A DNA stretch of 64,000 bases from Streptomyces capitiformicae (GTDB taxonomy: Bacteria; Actinomycetota; Actinomycetes; Streptomycetales; Streptomycetaceae), in assembly GCF_002214185.1 (NCBI RefSeq), contig NZ_CP022161.1, positions 10,051,486 to 10,115,485 on the forward strand, in the 5' to 3' direction. Numbering within the stretch: position 1 is the first letter of the stretch; each line of letters opens with the position of its first letter. A model generated the notes under the pieces. That model did not search any database. It was not told where the DNA came from and saw only the letters and a program-made list of their open reading frames with translations. The position numbers and the translations under genes were made by a program. Below are positions 62,690 through 64,000 of the stretch, in pieces.

Positions 62690-64000
62690 GTGAACGAGCA
62701 GGAAAAACTTCTCAGCTACCTCAAGAAGGTCACCGGCGATCTGCACGAGACCCGCAGACGGCTGCGCGAGGCGGAGTCGGCCCGCCGTGAACCGGTCGCC
62801 ATCGTCGCGATGAGCTGCCGCTTCCCCGGCGGCGCGAACTCCCCCGAGGAGCTGTGGCGGTTGCTGAACGCCGGCGACGACGCCATCGTCGACTGGCCGG
62901 CCGACCGCGGCTGGAACCTCGCCGACCACTACGACCCCGAACCCGGCCGCCCCGGCCGGACGTACACCACGGCGGGCGGCGCGCTCGACGAGGCGGGCGC
63001 GTTCGACGCGGACTTCTTCGGGATCTCGCCGCGTGAGGCCATGGCGATGGACCCGCAGCAGCGGCTGCTGCTGGAGATCTCCTGGGAGGCGTTCGAACGC
63101 GCCGGCATCGACCCGGCCACCCTGCGCGGCTCCCGCACCGGTGTCTTCGCCGGCACCAACGGCCAGGACTACCCGGTGCTGTTGTTCGGCTCGCAGGAGT
63201 CCCTGGAGGGCCACGTGGGCACCGGCAACGCGGCGAGCGTCGTCTCCGGCCGCGTCTCCTACGCCCTCGGACTGGAGGGCCCGGCGGTCTCCGTCGACAC
63301 CGCCTGCTCCTCCTCCCTGGTCGCCCTGCATCTGGCCGTACGGGCGCTGCGGGCGAGGGAGTGCGACCTGGCGCTCGCGGGCGGGGTCACCGTCATGTCG
63401 ACGCCGGGGATCTTCCTGGAGTTCAGCCGCCAGCGGGGCCTCGCCCCCGACGGCCGCTGCAAGGCCTTCGCCGAGGCCGCCGACGGCACCGGCTGGGGCG
63501 AGGGCGCGGGCATGCTGCTGGTGGAGCGGCTGTCCGACGCCCGCCGCCTCGGGCACCCGGTGCTCGCCGTGGTCCGCGGCAGCGCGGTCAACCAGGATGG
63601 CGCCTCCAACGGACTGACCGCGCCCAACGGCCCCTCCCAGCAGCGCGTCATCTGGCAGGCCCTCTCCGACGCCCAGCTGTCCACGGCCGACGTCGACGCG
63701 GTCGAGGCCCACGGCACCGGCACCACCCTGGGCGACCCCATCGAGGCGCAGGCCCTCCTCGCCACATACGGGCAGGATCGCGAAGAGCCGCTGTGGCTCG
63801 GCTCGATCAAGTCCAACATCGGGCACACCCAGGCCGCCGCCGGGGTCGCCGGCGTCATGAAGATGGTCCTGGCCATGCGGCACGGCGTGCTGCCCCGCAC
63901 CCTCCACGTCGACCGCCCGACCTCCCACGTCGACTGGACGGCGGGCCGCGTCGAACTCCTCACCGCACCCCGCCCCTGGCCCACCACCGACCGCCCCCGC
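62690..64000 (+). CDS. Next modular PKS, N-terminal KS only (cut by window)
   Basis: GTG 62690 follows GGGGAG five bases upstream; 437 residues are visible. The N-terminal docking coiled coil [20 protein letters not shown] leads into a KS domain: [36 protein letters not shown] with Cys206, [19 protein letters not shown] and [19 protein letters not shown]. The frame runs off the window at the KS end. It directly follows the two-module PKS and should receive its product through matching docking ends. Confidence 0.95.
   Translation, partial: MNEQEKLLSYLKKVTGDLHETRRRLREAESARREPVAIVAMSCRFPGGANSPEELWRLLNAGDDAIVDWPADRGWNLADHYDPEPGRPGRTYTTAGGALDEAGAFDADFFGISPREAMAMDPQQRLLLEISWEAFERAGIDPATLRGSRTGVFAGTNGQDYPVLLFGSQESLEGHVGTGNAASVVSGRVSYALGLEGPAVSVDTACSSSLVALHLAVRALRARECDLALAGGVTVMSTPGIFLEFSRQRGLAPDGRCKAFAEAADGTGWGEGAGMLLVERLSDARRLGHPVLAVVRGSAVNQDGASNGLTAPNGPSQQRVIWQALSDAQLSTADVDAVEAHGTGTTLGDPIEAQALLATYGQDREEPLWLGSIKSNIGHTQAAAGVAGVMKMVLAMRHGVLPRTLHVDRPTSHVDWTAGRVELLTAPRPWPTTDRPR

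Overview
The window is high-GC DNA with Streptomyces character. It has GC-rich third codon positions, frequent GTG starts, twin-arginine and lipoprotein signals, modular type I polyketide synthase (PKS) genes, initiator tRNA-fMet and tRNA-Thr(CGT) of actinobacterial type, and a core gene (holB) beside a secreted tripeptidyl-aminopeptidase-like hydrolase. From memory, those last two sit together next to tmk and topA in Streptomyces. All functional calls come from reading the sequence; no database search was run.

Layout. 1-2150: a large secreted DNRLRE-type protein, cut by the window edge. 2347-3274: a wrecked IS3-type transposase, a 20-bp partial copy of the neighbouring tRNA gene (att-like scar), and tRNA-Thr. 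3398-6332: core genes (secreted peptidase, DNA polymerase III delta'). 6581-13888: an apparent catabolic block read leftward (LysR regulator, isopropylmalate/tartrate-type dehydrogenase, FAD amine oxidase, HAD dehalogenase, ABC importer). Its permease loses its 3' end exactly where the block meets holB. 14046-15000: a frameshifted response regulator and a transposase tail. 15087-22116: two large helicases with helicase-associated (HA) repeats, a 166-aa unknown between them, a divergent TniQ-family gene, then tRNA-fMet. 22515-24493: a coupled pair, membrane protein plus TIM-barrel glycosidase-like protein. 24717-27127: a tight three-gene operon (XRE regulator, Tap-like protein, small Tpg-like protein) resembling the telomere-maintenance operon of linear Streptomyces replicons.

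28136-31909: IclR regulator divergent from aldehyde dehydrogenase, WrbA-type flavoprotein and a methyltransferase. 32383-34169: two-component system. 34553-39424: CoA-ester lyase, family III CoA-transferase and LysR, divergent from a CitMHS transporter; together they could import a citrate-like acid, activate it to a CoA ester and cleave it. 39507-42302: two secreted ester hydrolases, one a discoidin domain fused to a cutinase/PETase-type hydrolase. 42385-44829: a decayed ferric/ferredoxin-reductase-like gene and a secreted amidohydrolase. 45421-48778: Lrp/AsnC regulator, dead LysR gene and a second FAD amine oxidase; the AsnC and oxidase genes share a near-duplicate promoter/operator. 48779-64000: modular PKS genes: a module that has lost its KS and nearly all of its AT (DH-ER-KR-ACP), a complete two-module protein (KS-AT-KR-ACP twice, both AT malonyl-type), and the start of another PKS.

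The main themes are (i) repeated breakpoints and relics (permease/holB, FAD oxidase/PKS, transposase fragments, five decayed genes), (ii) linear-replicon-type genes beside chromosomal core genes, suggesting an integrated linear plasmid or a large rearrangement, and (iii) a polyketide assembly line with a missing front end.
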